From the NCBI GenBank assembly GCA_018398765.1, contig JAHBMJ010002115.1:1014-22632 (forward strand): 21,619 nucleotides of DNA. Reading direction: 5' to 3'. The stretch is from Chromera velia (taxonomy: Eukaryota > Sar > Chromeraceae). Under the pieces are notes generated by a model. That model was not told the DNA's origin, did not search any database, and worked only from the letters and a program-made list of their open reading frames with translations. Shown in pieces: positions 9,167 to 17,883 of this stretch (its first letter is position 1; the number at the start of each line of letters is the position of its first letter). A program made the position numbers and the translations under genes.

Positions 9167-9660
9167 GACTGGTAGACTAGAAAGAGCGGGAGAAACAGAA
9201 TCAAAGAAACAAGAGAAAGTGAAACACGAAGCAAAGTAGAACTACGTCTGCCTGGCAAGCACACAGCATGCACACACACACGCACACGCCAACGAGGGGG
9301 AATTGTGAGCTAGAGTTGTGAGCAACACTGTGTGACAGTCCCATAAAAAAGCGAACAAGTGATTTGGGGGAAGGGAGCCAAAGGCTAACGAGGGGGAACG
9401 GTGAGCAACACAGAAGAAGGAGTCACACTGCCGAACAAGGCTAAGGCTCCAGCTCAAACTCCACATCTACAGACATACACACAAGTCGCCAACATGATGG
9501 CAACATCGTTGTCCGAAAAGGATCGTTTCTGGGCATTGCTTCCTCGCGAGCGAGAGGAAAAGGGTGTTGGCAGGAGAAAAACGAGGTCACGGGACAGCTG
9601 CGATGGGTACACAGGACACTGAGGAGAGAAATGTGGGGAAAAAAGCAAGTAGCAGGAAGG

Positions 9661-9779
9661 ACACGGACAGACGTGTTCATGGAATAAAAAGATAAAGACC
9701 TACCGGAAGACGAAAGCAGGAACAACAAGTTGAACGCAGAAGCGAGCATTCAGGCGAGACGACTGGTTGAACTTCACAG
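9661..9779 (+). repeat. Repeat unit A, copy 1
   Basis: Begins ACACGGACAGACGTGTTCAT and contains GACCTACCGGAAGACGAA and GCAGAAGCGAGCATTCAGG. It matches copy 2 over about 105 bases with a small gap. Confidence 0.75.
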
Positions 9780-10217
9780 CAGAGACAAAAAGCAGTGGAA
9801 GGAAGAAAACAAGGTGGCAAAAAAAGAGGTTGGCAGGAGAGAGAGTGTGGAAAAGTCTCAGCAGAAACGGACACAGGTTGATGAAAGAAAATACAAATAA
9901 AAAGGTAGCGGGTCGGGAACGGCGCAAGAACGAAAGTATGAGAGAACGGGAGTGAGACCTTCGGGATCGTGAGTTGACTGTGGGCGACTGTGGGAATTGA
10001 AATTTTGGATGGAGACGGAAAGTCGGCAGTGAGAACGCGCTGTAGATAACAAAGGACAGGATCGAGAAACAAGCGGGAATAAACAATAAATTAAGAAAGC
10101 ACAGTGAGAGAGAGATGTGGAGCCAGAATGGGAGGGGACTTGTGTGAGTATGAAAGGGAGTAGAGGGAAGAATGTTGAACTACGTCGGCGGAAAAACTAC
10201 CCGGTGGTGAGGGGAAG

Positions 10218-10324
10218 ACACGGAGAAACGTGTTCGTGGAACAAAAAGATGAAGACCTATCGGAAGACGAAGGCAAGAACAACAGCGCAGAAGCGAGGGT
10301 TCAGGTGAGATGAATGGGTCACTG
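10218..10324 (+). repeat. Repeat unit A, copy 2
   Basis: Begins ACACGGAGAAACGTGTTCGT and contains GACCTATCGGAAGACGAA and GCAGAAGCGAGGGTTCAGG. It starts 557 bases after copy 1. Confidence 0.75.
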
Positions 10325-10372
10325 CAGTTGGCAATCTATACTGGAGACGGCTGACCGCGGCTGACACGCTAT

Positions 10373-10440
10373 AAAGGCAGGAACAATAACGCAGAAGCGA
10401 GCGTACAGACGAGACGGCTGGGTGACTGCACACAGCGATG
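10373..10440 (+). repeat. Repeat unit A, partial copy 3
   Basis: Only the second half is present: AAAGGCAGGAACAATAACGC, then AGAAGCGAGCGTACAG and GAGACGGCTGGGTGACTGCA. Confidence 0.6.
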
Positions 10441-11054
10441 TATTGAAGACGGCAGACATGGAACAAACCCGATGAAACGCGTCCCGACCGTAACGTGGAC
10501 GAACGACGCACGGTGGCAGATGAGGCCACAGAGACCTTGACAGAAATTTTATACGTTTGCCTGACAAAAAAACCGAGGTCACGAGACGAGTTCGAGTAAA
10601 CAGGTCAACGATGGAGGAATTGAGAAGAAGGAAACAGGCGAGACGAATCATACTTGGAAATATATTCTGTCAATAAGAGTGTGCGTAAGAGTGCTGGAAG
10701 TGGAACGCCTATTGGTGAAGAGAGACAGCTAGGGAAAATCACGAATAAACGACGTCTCGTCTCGAAAAAATGACTCATTGAAAAGAGACGGGTGTAACGC
10801 AGGAGGTGAGACACAGAATTAGTAAGAATACGATGGAGAAGCGATGATGGACACATGCACAAAGTGATCTAAGACTTACTGTTCGTCAAGCAGACTGCAC
10901 TCACTAGATATAGTTGTGACAGGCTGTGCACTGATTCCAAATTACGTCGACTTGCAAAACGATGCATGCATGATTTTCTGTTCGCGAAGCATGATTCTCT
11001 GTACAAGGGTTACGGTCCCGAAAAGCAGATATAACCCGCTAACGGGAGCCAAAA

Positions 11055-11803
11055 TGTTAATACTATATATATGAATGAATGAATGAATGAATGAAGTTGG
11101 CTTTGCTAGAGTGGAGCCATGCTCCCAGCAGCCCATGTTCATGCAAGAGATATATAGGGGGGGGGGCAGAGTGAGAGTTTTTGGTCTGCCTAAGAAAGCT
11201 CTGCATGAGAGGATTGAGCCGTTAGTAAGGGTCCTTTCCTTTAACAGACAAGGTGAGAGAGCAGGCGTGTCTGCTAAGGTCTTCTGCAAAGAGTCTTCCT
11301 GCATAGAAGGGAGGAAAGTTGAAGACCCATGGTATAGATTGTTGGTTTGCCCTCGGTGGGCCTCCACAAGAGAGGGGTTATGGGCCATTAACTCTGAGAG
11401 ACAGATACATCGGTTGTAGGGACTCAGAGTGAATGGTAATTCGGGTGTAGAGGGAGTAGGAGGGAGCAGACCCGGGAGAAAAGGGGGCGAGGACATTGTT
11501 GTGGGATGGTTTAAAGGCAAACCCCGAAAGCGCTATAAAAATTATTTGAGACCTTTGTATTTCTTTTTATTTAGTTAAATCAGTTTGATAAACACTCTCT
11601 AACTTATTGTTTCTCGTCTTTTCCTCTGATTCCAAATCAGCTTCGCCGTTGAAGTCTTGCTTCAGCCTACCGTCTTTTGAAGTAGAGCTAAGATCTTAAA
11701 CAAGACTTACATAAACATGGACTGCCAGGAGCTAGGCTCCGACATCTGTAGTCATTCATTCATTCATTCATATATATATATATATATATATATACCGTAT
11801 ATT
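11055..11803. mobile_element. Inverted-repeat element with microsatellite-bearing ends
   Basis: The left end reads TATATATATGAATGAATGAA and then about 60 bases including GGAGCCATGCTCC (11113-11125) and CCCATGTTCATGCAAG. The right end, reverse-complemented, reads the same order: (TA)n, (TGAA)n, GGAGCCTAGCTCC (11728-11740 on the plus strand) and TCCATGTTTATGTAAG. The arms therefore continue well past the microsatellites. Both contain a small palindrome. Terminal bases and target duplication cannot be fixed because the ends run into (TA)n. Inside, both strands have open frames; neither is recognised. Confidence 0.6.
11087..11419 (+). CDS. Hypothetical 110-codon ORF inside the inverted-repeat element
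   Basis: The product reads through the left arm into unique sequence and contains GRVRVFGLPKKALHERIEPL and CPRWASTREGLWAINSERQ, which look more protein-like than random. A 192-codon minus-strand frame (10942-11520) overlaps it, and I cannot decide between them. No family recognised. It may be neither. Confidence 0.2.
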   Translation: MNEVGFARVEPCSQQPMFMQEIYRGGGRVRVFGLPKKALHERIEPLVRVLSFNRQGERAGVSAKVFCKESSCIEGRKVEDPWYRLLVCPRWASTREGLWAINSERQIHRL

Positions 11804-11819
11804 GATTGATTGATTGATT
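11802..11819. repeat. (TTGA)n microsatellite
   Basis: TTGATTGATTGATTGATTA follows the (TA)n tract at 11769-11794. Confidence 0.85.
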
Positions 11820-11821
11820 AA

Positions 11822-12160
11822 TGCCGAACCCATATACATGTTTCATCGTTTCTGCTAACCCTAATTTCAGCCCCATGCCGTTTAAAGTTGAATTTGAAGT
11901 TTTGTTGATTTTGAGCTTATTTTTTTATGTATAGGTTTAACTACTTTATTTTTTCACTCTGGTTTTCACTCTAAATTCCTGGTCAGCATTTAGCTATAGA
12001 CCACAATTTTTAATACCAAGATTTAGCCATAGTAAAAATTATTTTTAATACATTTTAGCTTTAGAAAATTATTTTTAATCCAATTTTTAATATATGATTA
12101 TGATTTAAATTAAATTTAAGTGAACAAGTGAAAACGAGCACGTACTTGCACGCTTTTAGA
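11822..12160. other. AT-rich DNA without genes
   Basis: AAAATTATTTTTAAT-like words recur at about 12035-12090. No coding pattern. Confidence 0.5.
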
Positions 12161-12167
12161 ATGTGGG

Positions 12168-12321
12168 GCTGGCTCACCAGCGTCAGGTCCCTATGACCTC
12201 AATACATACACAAGAAAGGCCCAGTCTCTATCTTAACCAATACGGAGACTGGGCCAGTCTCTTCATAGACCAAATGTCTAATAATCTCACTCTGTAGGAC
12301 TCTATATCACCCTAGAGTCCT
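12168..12321 (+). ncRNA. Candidate structured RNA: four consecutive stem-loops
   Basis: Four perfect stems follow one another. They are GCTGG/CCAGC with loop CTCA (12168-12181); AGGTC/GACCT with loop CCTAT (12185-12199); GGCCCAGTCTC/GAGACTGGGCC with a 16-base loop (12218-12255); and AGGACTCTA/TAGAGTCCT with an 8-base loop (12296-12321). AT-rich sequence surrounds them, and TATA-like words follow at 12330-12355. I recognise no known RNA family. The stems are palindromic in DNA, so they could equally be transposon-end relics, and the strand is arbitrary. Confidence 0.3.
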
Positions 12322-12430
12322 TCATGACATATATAACGCACACAGAATATATAAAGGTATGTCAGTACAGTCCTACTCAGTCATATAGCATCCATCAACA
12401 TCTGACTGTCTGTCTGGTCAATCAGGTGGC

Positions 12431-12487
12431 TCAGAAATAACAGTCAAGAATTTCCCGAGACACACTCTCCTACATGCATGCCTGCCC
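12431..12487 (+). repeat. 57-bp direct repeat, left of the long-TIR element
   Basis: Matches 13803-13859 at 51 of 57 positions in the same orientation (core GAATTTCCCGAGACACACTC). Five of the six differences are transitions. It ends 9 bases before the element. Confidence 0.85.
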
Positions 12488-12496
12488 TAAAGAATT

Positions 12497-13802
12497 GGGA
12501 GTGGAATTGGGTGTCGAATTGGCAGTACTACCAATTTTTTACCGCCAGTAACTCCCAATTTTAAAAAATTGGTACCTAGTCTAGTGAAAGAAGTACATGG
12601 AGTTTGAAGCTAAAATTTTATGTACAGGCTAGACAAGGGCTCACTAGTCTCTAGCCACAGTCATTAGACTCTAATTCATTACTAGGAACAAATTCTATGA
12701 ACACTTAGAGTCACCTAAAAATTGGGAGTTACCAATTTTTAAATAGGAATTTTTTAGGACCGCCGAGAAAAAAATTTTGGTAGTACAAAAAAAAAAATTG
12801 GGAGTCAACTTGAAACTTTTATTTTGTATGTCATAGTGCACTGCTAATGCAATGTAAAATGAACAGTGGATAGTTCTACATAAGTTGCACGTACTAGTAT
12901 AAAAAACAGAGCGAAAATCGATCCAATTGACCATGTAAGCCTACCAGAATTCATAATCCCTCTATATGCCAGACAGTGGCTGCTGATCTTTGTTCAGATC
13001 ATGCCCCTCTCTCCCGAACATCTCCCACTTAGTGGTTCCCAGACGCTTTAAATGGAGATTGTATTCCTCCTTCTTCTCCTCTAGCTTGGCAAGACCTTTT
13101 TTGCAAGTCTTATGGGTGGGCGGTCCCGAAGACTCACTTCTACTCGCACTTCCCGGTGTGGATCCGCCGGTTTGGGGGGTTGAACACAGCGAAATGCTAC
13201 GGCTTTGAATCATATCATAAGAAGGTTTGCAAACGTTTTATCCTACAGGGGGGATGTTTTTCATATGATCGTTTTATTCTGGAAGATCTGGTTTTTGCGT
13301 GGTTGTGCAAGAGAAAGAAAGCCATGCAAGCATATTTTGCCGATGTGTCACGCCAGGAGGGACTTTGAGCATGAATAACACTATGAAACTATATAAAACT
13401 TATGGATTTATGAAGTTCTGTGCAGCTGCAACACTGTTTTATTACAGCGTTCTTTCTTTCCACATATATTTTACTTTGTAGGAGAAGTTATAAAATTGGT
13501 AGTCCAAAAAAAAAAAATGGGTGTTGATTTTCTTAAAAATTGGTAGTTAGTCCTAAAAAAAAATTGGTAACTCCCAATTTTTAGGTGACTCTAAGTGTTC
13601 ATAAAATTTGTTCCTAATAATGAATTAGAGTCTAATAACTGCGGCTAGAGACTAGTGAGCCCCTGTCTAGCCCGTACATAAAATTTTAGCTTCAAACTCT
13701 ATGTACTTCTTTCACTAGACTAGGTACCAATTTTTCAAAATTGGGAGTTACTGGCGGTAAAAAATTGGTAGTACTACCAATTCGACACCCAATTCAACTC
13801 CC
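12497..13802. mobile_element. Long-TIR DNA transposon with decayed internal gene
   Basis: The left arm (12497 to about 12815) and right arm (about 13495 to 13802) are inverted copies of roughly 300 bases with high identity, starting GGGAGTGGAATTGGGTG and GGGAGTTGAATTGGGTG. Within the arms the word AAAAATTGGGAGT recurs in both orientations (near 12493, 12551, 12720, 12796, 13572 and 13739), like subterminal binding sites. The interior (12830-13490) carries a transposase remnant on the plus strand. No short target duplication is visible; instead a 57-bp direct repeat flanks it. The superfamily is uncertain. Confidence 0.8.
13033..13368 (+). pseudogene. Transposase remnant, DUF4218/En-Spm-like segment
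   Basis: The frame is open from a TAG at 13030 to a TGA at 13366-13368. The segment KTHFYSHFPVWIRRFGGLNT, then CYGFESYHKKVCKRFI, follows the pattern K-x-H-F-L-x-H-Y-P-x-x-I-x-x-F-G-x-L, then F-E-x-x-H-x-x-x-K, seen in DUF4218-type regions of En/Spm (CACTA) transposon proteins and related protist transposases. It keeps the paired histidines, the F-G-x-L and the F-E-x-x-H block. The rest of the protein is missing; a CCTCTAG acceptor-like site at 13077-13083 may mark the exon start. The overlapping minus-strand frame (12962-13213, coiled-coil-like) is probably a shadow. Family assignment is from memory of the motif. Confidence 0.45.
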
Positions 13803-13859
13803 TCGGGAATAACGGTCAGGAATTTCCCGAGACACACTCTCCTACATGCACGCCTGGCC
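13803..13859 (+). repeat. 57-bp direct repeat, right of the long-TIR element
   Basis: Abuts the right end of the element exactly. See 12431-12487 for the match. Confidence 0.85.
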
Positions 13860-13873
13860 ACGATCCTGTGGTA

Positions 13874-14071
13874 CTACCATCCATGCCATACAGAGCTATG
13901 CCAATATAAATCCCACGCATGAATGAGGTCCTGGTCCGGCTCACCGGCCAGGAGCACTGCGTACGTTAGCGGCCTCGGCATGTTTTCCATCCTGGGAGCT
14001 GCGATGTCACCCCGCCAGGCCCGGCCACAGCTTCCGTCGTGACCTAAGACCCGCGCAGTCTCACAGATCAT
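13874..14071 (-). CDS. Hypothetical 65-residue ORF
   Basis: A GC-rich island in AT-rich surroundings. The product (MICETARVLGHDGSCGRAWR, then APRMENMPRPLTYAVLLAGE, ending in a W-rich tail) has a plausible composition, but no family is recognised and no splice sites are evident. It may be an exon of a lost gene or element. Confidence 0.2.
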   Translation of the reverse strand: MICETARVLGHDGSCGRAWRGDIAAPRMENMPRPLTYAVLLAGEPDQDLIHAWDLYWHSSVWHGW

Positions 14072-14682
14072 TAGGTTAAGGTTAAAATTTTAACTGACAT
14101 CTCAATGCTAGGCCTCACTGGGTCAATAATAATATACTGGATAACATACGTGCTCCAAATGTCTGGTTTGAAGCTACAAGTTCCAAACGTATTTTGCAAA
14201 TCTCCATAGCTTCAAACCATCTCCCTAGCCATCTCTATTTGAGTCCATTATGTACAGGCATATTAGGCAGTTAACATAATTGATTAAACTAGTATTCGAT
14301 CGCACTCAATTCAGCATTGGATGCCACTTTAAATGTCATTGCATCCCCTCAGACCCTTCTAGGCCTCCCCTACTATACCTGTTCATATTGACATATGTTA
14401 ATGGATTAATGCGCTAGGTCAACAAACCAACATTGCATGTCATGCCCCGTGGTTAGCCAGAGCCTAAGTAGTGGCTCACCGGCTTTAACCGCCTTAATTC
14501 AAATTTAATTCAACCTTTAGATGTTTTATGATTTTGACTCCGTTCTGATTCTTGTATATTTTTGTGAATCATATGACTGAGTAATGACTCATATTGAAGA
14601 ACCCTATAAGAGCTCAAACTCAAATTTTACTTAAAAATTTTGAGGTTCATGCAAACTTGAATATCAAATATTTGTAAATATT
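14072..14682. other. No gene seen
   Basis: Mixed AT-rich sequence without long frames or clear repeats. TTAAGGTTAAAATTTTAAC near 14075 is a small palindromic patch. Confidence 0.5.
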
Positions 14683-15304
14683 CGCAACGCGGCGGCGGGT
14701 CATATAGATGTGCATGGAACAATTAGAACCCCCCGCCAGACCTTAACCGGCTCAAAAATTTTGAGGGGAAAAAGAACAGCCCTCTGTTCCCTTTTCCCTC
14801 CAGAACTCGAACCAATGAACCTAAGAGACGTCAGTTCATCTTTTTAGACTCTCTCTAGCTGCTTGGTGTAGAAAAAACGACTCCTACACTCACAGGGAGT
14901 CCAAAAAACGGACGTCTGAGGTCTGACACCTGAAGAGGCCAAAGAAGCCTCCGTGAACTCAGAAGTCTAGAAAGGGCTGTGAGGTATCAATCATGATAAA
15001 TTATATACCAACACAGCCTATATGGTTCAGAGGACTCAGTGTGAACAGGGGATGAAGAATGGTTGCGGCACTGTGGACTTCAGTCAACAAGTCTGCTGAG
15101 GAAGATAAAGATACACTCCATAGGGCGCCCTGTGTGAAATTATCTGAAGACATCTTTTTTTTTAGAGTGTCTCAAACCTGTATTCAGCATACAGAGGTAC
15201 TGCCCAACACTCATACGATCCTGTCTGGAGGGAAAGAGCAGGACAAAACGACTTACAGGGGGAGCTGAAGGTCGATCAATACCCCTGAGACGCCAATTCT
15301 CCAC

Positions 15305-15536
15305 CGCGGCCCATCCACTCGGGAATTTTTAGTACCAGAACTTTAAGACCCCTGCCAAATTTTCCCTTTTTTGCCCCCCCCTTGTCAAACTTTCTCACAA
15401 AGGCTCAAATAAGGCAAAAAACACTATTAAAATCAAAACATCTGACCTATCGAAGGCTGATTTTCTCTAGTCTTCAATACCAAATATTCCCGAGCTGAAG
15501 ACCTCTTACCAATTTTTCCAGAGTGGATGGGCCGCG
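15305..15536. mobile_element. 232-bp MITE with perfect 16-bp TIRs and 8-bp target duplication
   Basis: CGCGGCCCATCCACTC at 15305-15320 and its exact reverse complement at 15521-15536 are flanked by TTCTCCAC at 15297-15304 and 15537-15544. The similarity of the ends continues weakly inward (GGAA, then an A/T run, then GGTA or AGTA). The interior is AT-rich and non-coding. The 8-bp duplication points to mobilisation by a hAT-type transposase. Confidence 0.92.
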
Positions 15537-15952
15537 TTCTCCACAACAAGAAGACAAAACAATCTCGCCTTCTCACAACCAGCAGACGTACCAGAAACCT
15601 ATCCCACTAGCCTGGGAGGATAAGGCAAAATTGCTGGGGATCGATCCTGTGGCCTCCTGATAGAAAGAAGGAATGTTGCTCAGGAGGCCTGGGAGGTCTT
15701 TTCTTGACTGCTCCCCTATGCTCCATACTAGGGCTGCCAGACACGCCAAAGCAGACCAACAGTACAACAAGACTTCACCCTGACATAGATATAAGCTTTC
15801 TGAACCTAAGGGAGCGGAATGGCGTCGCTTTGAGCATCTGTGCTACTATAGACAATGAGAGAGAAAGGAAGACAAGAGAGGATGGACTGAGCTTTCATCG
15901 GGCAACTGGGTGCTTTTTGAGTATAAGCATAATTTCGGGATTTTAAGAGGGA

Positions 15953-15962
15953 CCCCGGAAAG
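15953..15962 (+). repeat. CCCCGGAAAG word
   Basis: One of five copies in the last 6 kb (see 18119-18167 and 19511-19573), here inside the 14683-16144 element. Confidence 0.6.
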
Positions 15963-16400
15963 TTTTGGCCCAAATTCTTACACTAACGCACTCATAACGC
16001 ACTCAGCGGCCTCTGGGGACTAATTTGGTGCCTTTCTGGGCTGTGGACGCCGCTGGAATCGCGCGGACCGGCTTAACCGGCTCAAAAATTTCAGACCTGT
16101 CTAATTGTTCCATGCACATCTGTATAACCACCTTCCGCGTTGCGTTTCATTATGATCAGACTGTCAGACTGCATGTATTACATTAAATGAATTTAATTTA
16201 AGCTTAAAGATTAAATCAATCTCAATGAAATTAAATCACATTCAAAACAATTTAAACAAACAGATGATCACTATACGTGCATATCTATATTTTTAAAGAT
16301 ATTTCTATATATTTTTCTTTCTCAAATTAATATCATTTTATAATGACTTAAGCACCTAGTTACGCACTAGCTTAAGCCCTCCGGCTGCCCGGCAGAATTT

Positions 16401-16630
16401 CTAGGTGCCGGCTAAAGAAAAAAAAAACAAAAAGATCTTCCTAGATCGTCTACTTTTTTTTTTTTCTTTTTCAGTCAAACAACCGTTGTTCAACTGTTGC
16501 ACAAGTGTTGCTTGTGTGTTGCACAACTCTTGTTAAGTGTTGTTCAGGGTCAAAAAGTAAAAAAGAAAAACAAAAAAAAAAGATTTCCCGAGACCGTCTA
16601 TTTTTTTTTTTTTCTCTAGCCGGCGCCTGG
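16401..16630. mobile_element. 230-bp MITE with 8-bp target duplication, probable relative of the 7173-8749 element
   Basis: The ends CTAGGTGCCGGCTAAAGAAA and, reverse-complemented from the right, CCAGGCGCCGGCTAGAGAAA differ at 3 of the first 17 bases. CAGAATTT flanks both sides (16393-16400 and 16631-16638). Inside each end is an A-tract/GTCTA/T-tract module (16420-16462 and 16560-16612), both in the same orientation. The centre is rich in TTGTTCAAC and GTTGCACAA words. The overlapping open frame at 16505-16837 starts inside this element and is not called a gene. Confidence 0.85.
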
Positions 16631-16954
16631 CAGAATTTCAGCCAGAATTTCAGCTCATTCAAGCCTTTTTCTGTAAAACTGTCGGTCGATCTACATTCAG
16701 TATGCAAGAAGTCGAGCTACAAAAACAGGACGGTGAAATGTATAATTTGGAAATTTATGCACGGCTCACCTTGCAAAGCACAGGTCCTAAGTTCAGATTC
16801 AAGGACTTTCAAAAATGCCCCCCCATCTCCATATTGAAGACAAATGAACCAAAAGAGAAGAGACACACGCACCCCGCACCAAAGGCCACCCAACCGCAAC
16901 GACAAAGACGTTTCATCCCCTGATTGGTTGAATCCTTGAATCTTTCTTTGGTCT

Positions 16955-16973
16955 CATGCATCATGCATGCATG
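16955..16973. promoter_or_regulatory. TGCATGCATG cluster just downstream of the SDR stop
   Basis: CATGCATCATGCATGCATG lies three bases from the stop codon. It may belong to the 3' flank or to a neighbouring promoter. The word is self-complementary. Function is inferred from ApiAP2 targets. Confidence 0.3.
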
Positions 16974-16976
16974 TCT

Positions 16977-17789
16977 TCAATTCGCTGGAGCGCCGAGCGA
17001 GGGGCCGACGCGCGCGACATTCTTTGGTCCGCTTTGGTTGGTAGCATACACGAGCATATCGGCTATCTGCACGTGTGGAGGGCGCGTCACTGCGTAGAGA
17101 ACGTTGTCTGCTATGTCCTTGGCAACCAGCGGTGTGACGCCTTCATACACCTTGTCTGCCTTGTCCTTGGAACCCAGCCTGACTGTACTGAACTCTGTGT
17201 TCACCAGACCTGGACAGATGGAGGTCACACGAATCGGGGTTCCTACCAGGTCGTGCCGTGCTGCTGTGGTGAAGGCGTCCACAGCAAACTTTGAAGCGCA
17301 GTAGCCCGACCCCCCGACATAGGCAAACTTACCAGCCACAGAGCCAATGTTGATAACATGTCCTTTACCACGCGACCGCATCCCAGACACGAAAGCGGTG
17401 GTCATGGCCATCAAGCCGAGAACGTTCGTGTTCAGCATAGTCTGCATGTCGGTGATGTCATTGTCGACCACGGAGGACACGCCAAGGGCAAGTCCGGCAT
17501 TGTTCACCAGAATGTCAACAGTCCACGGAAGCAGCTCTGCAGGAAGCGCAGCCGCACGGGCTGTATCGCTGACGTCGAAACTGATGCAGCGCACCTCCAG
17601 GCCTGGATAGGCAGCCTTCAATTCCTTCTCAAGCGCCTGCAGGCGGTCAGTTCGTCTCCCAGTCAGGACCAGCTTGCAACCAGCTTCCGCGAACCGCCAG
17701 GCACAGGCCTCCCCGATACCTGCGGTCGCGCCGGTAACCAGCACAGTGTCGCCTGCGAGAGACTGTGACGGATAAAGTGCGCTAGCCAT
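16977..17789 (-). CDS. NADP-dependent short-chain dehydrogenase/reductase, YdfG-like
   Basis: An intact, intronless 270-residue classical SDR. The cofactor loop is T-G-A-T-A-G-I-G (19-26), with GRR (44-46) after the second strand, which favours NADP(H). NNAG is at 96-99. The catalytic tetrad is N122, S150, Y163 and K167 (YCASK), with P-G at 193-194. The C-terminal block KDIADNVLYAVTRPPHVQIA, then DMLVYATNQSGPKNVAR, is characteristic of the YdfG/yeast YMR226C group, which oxidises serine, allo-threonine and other 3-hydroxy acids and reduces aldehydes or ketones. Substrate here is inference. No signal peptide or membrane segment, so probably cytosolic. The ATG is supported by an in-frame TGA seven codons upstream (17814-17816). 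TGCATGCA words lie on both sides. It is more GC-rich than its surroundings. Length is normal for the family (about 250-270). Confidence 0.93.
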   Translation of the reverse strand: MASALYPSQSLAGDTVLVTGATAGIGEACAWRFAEAGCKLVLTGRRTDRLQALEKELKAAYPGLEVRCISFDVSDTARAAALPAELLPWTVDILVNNAGLALGVSSVVDNDITDMQTMLNTNVLGLMAMTTAFVSGMRSRGKGHVINIGSVAGKFAYVGGSGYCASKFAVDAFTTAARHDLVGTPIRVTSICPGLVNTEFSTVRLGSKDKADKVYEGVTPLVAKDIADNVLYAVTRPPHVQIADMLVYATNQSGPKNVARVGPSLGAPAN

Positions 17790-17872
17790 CAGAACACACT
17801 TTTGCGCTGAAGCTCAAGCGACAAAGAGGCAGATCTACGCTAGACGAAGTCCAATCAAAATGTGCAGCGGCC

Positions 17873-17883
17873 TGCATGCATGC
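17873..17883. promoter_or_regulatory. TGCATGCA motif upstream of the SDR gene
   Basis: TGCATGCATGC, about 85 bases upstream of the SDR start codon, where a promoter element would be expected. TGCATGCA is a known binding word of apicomplexan AP2 factors. Whether this organism uses it is unknown. Confidence 0.4.

Larger units (their letters stand above)
9170..10870 (+). repeat. Purine-skewed region of diverged interspersed repeats
   Basis: About 1.7 kb in which the plus strand is strongly A/G rich. Related blocks recur at irregular spacing: AACGAGGGGGAA...GTGAGC at 9291 and 9387; ACCGAGGTCACGAGAC-like words at 9580 and 10573; and a roughly 110-bp unit at 9661, 10218 and, in part, 10373. The minus-strand open frames here (60-130 codons, rich in S, F, L, P) follow from the skew and repeat with the units. 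No gene is called. Confidence 0.6.
14683..16144. mobile_element. TIR element, 1462 bp, host of a nested MITE
   Basis: The left end CGCAACGCGGCGGCGGGT, then CATATAGATGTGCATGGAAC and AATTAGA (14683-14727), is matched in reverse complement by 16100-16144 with few differences. Inside both ends CTTAACCGGCTCAAAAATT occurs in direct orientation (14742-14760 and 16072-16090). No target duplication is visible. The interior holds the 15305-15536 MITE and no recognisable transposase. The 69-codon frame at 15059-15268 is unconvincing. Confidence 0.7.

Noticed and set aside
9441-10862. Overlapping minus-strand frames of 60-130 codons rich in S, F, L and P
   Set aside because: They come from pyrimidine skew in a repeat region, recur with the repeat units and overlap each other in several frames without motif content.
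12962-13213. Minus-strand 83-codon coiled-coil-like frame
   Set aside because: It overlaps the plus-strand transposase-like motif block, which is more specific.
14683-16144. Search for an 8-bp target duplication of this element
   Set aside because: The flanking octamers (TAAATATT and TTCATTAT) do not match, so the element is not counted with the five 8-bp-duplication insertions.
17104-17768. Plus-strand frames of 66-136 codons opposite the SDR gene
   Set aside because: Shadows of the GC-rich SDR coding sequence, which has a complete catalytic motif set.
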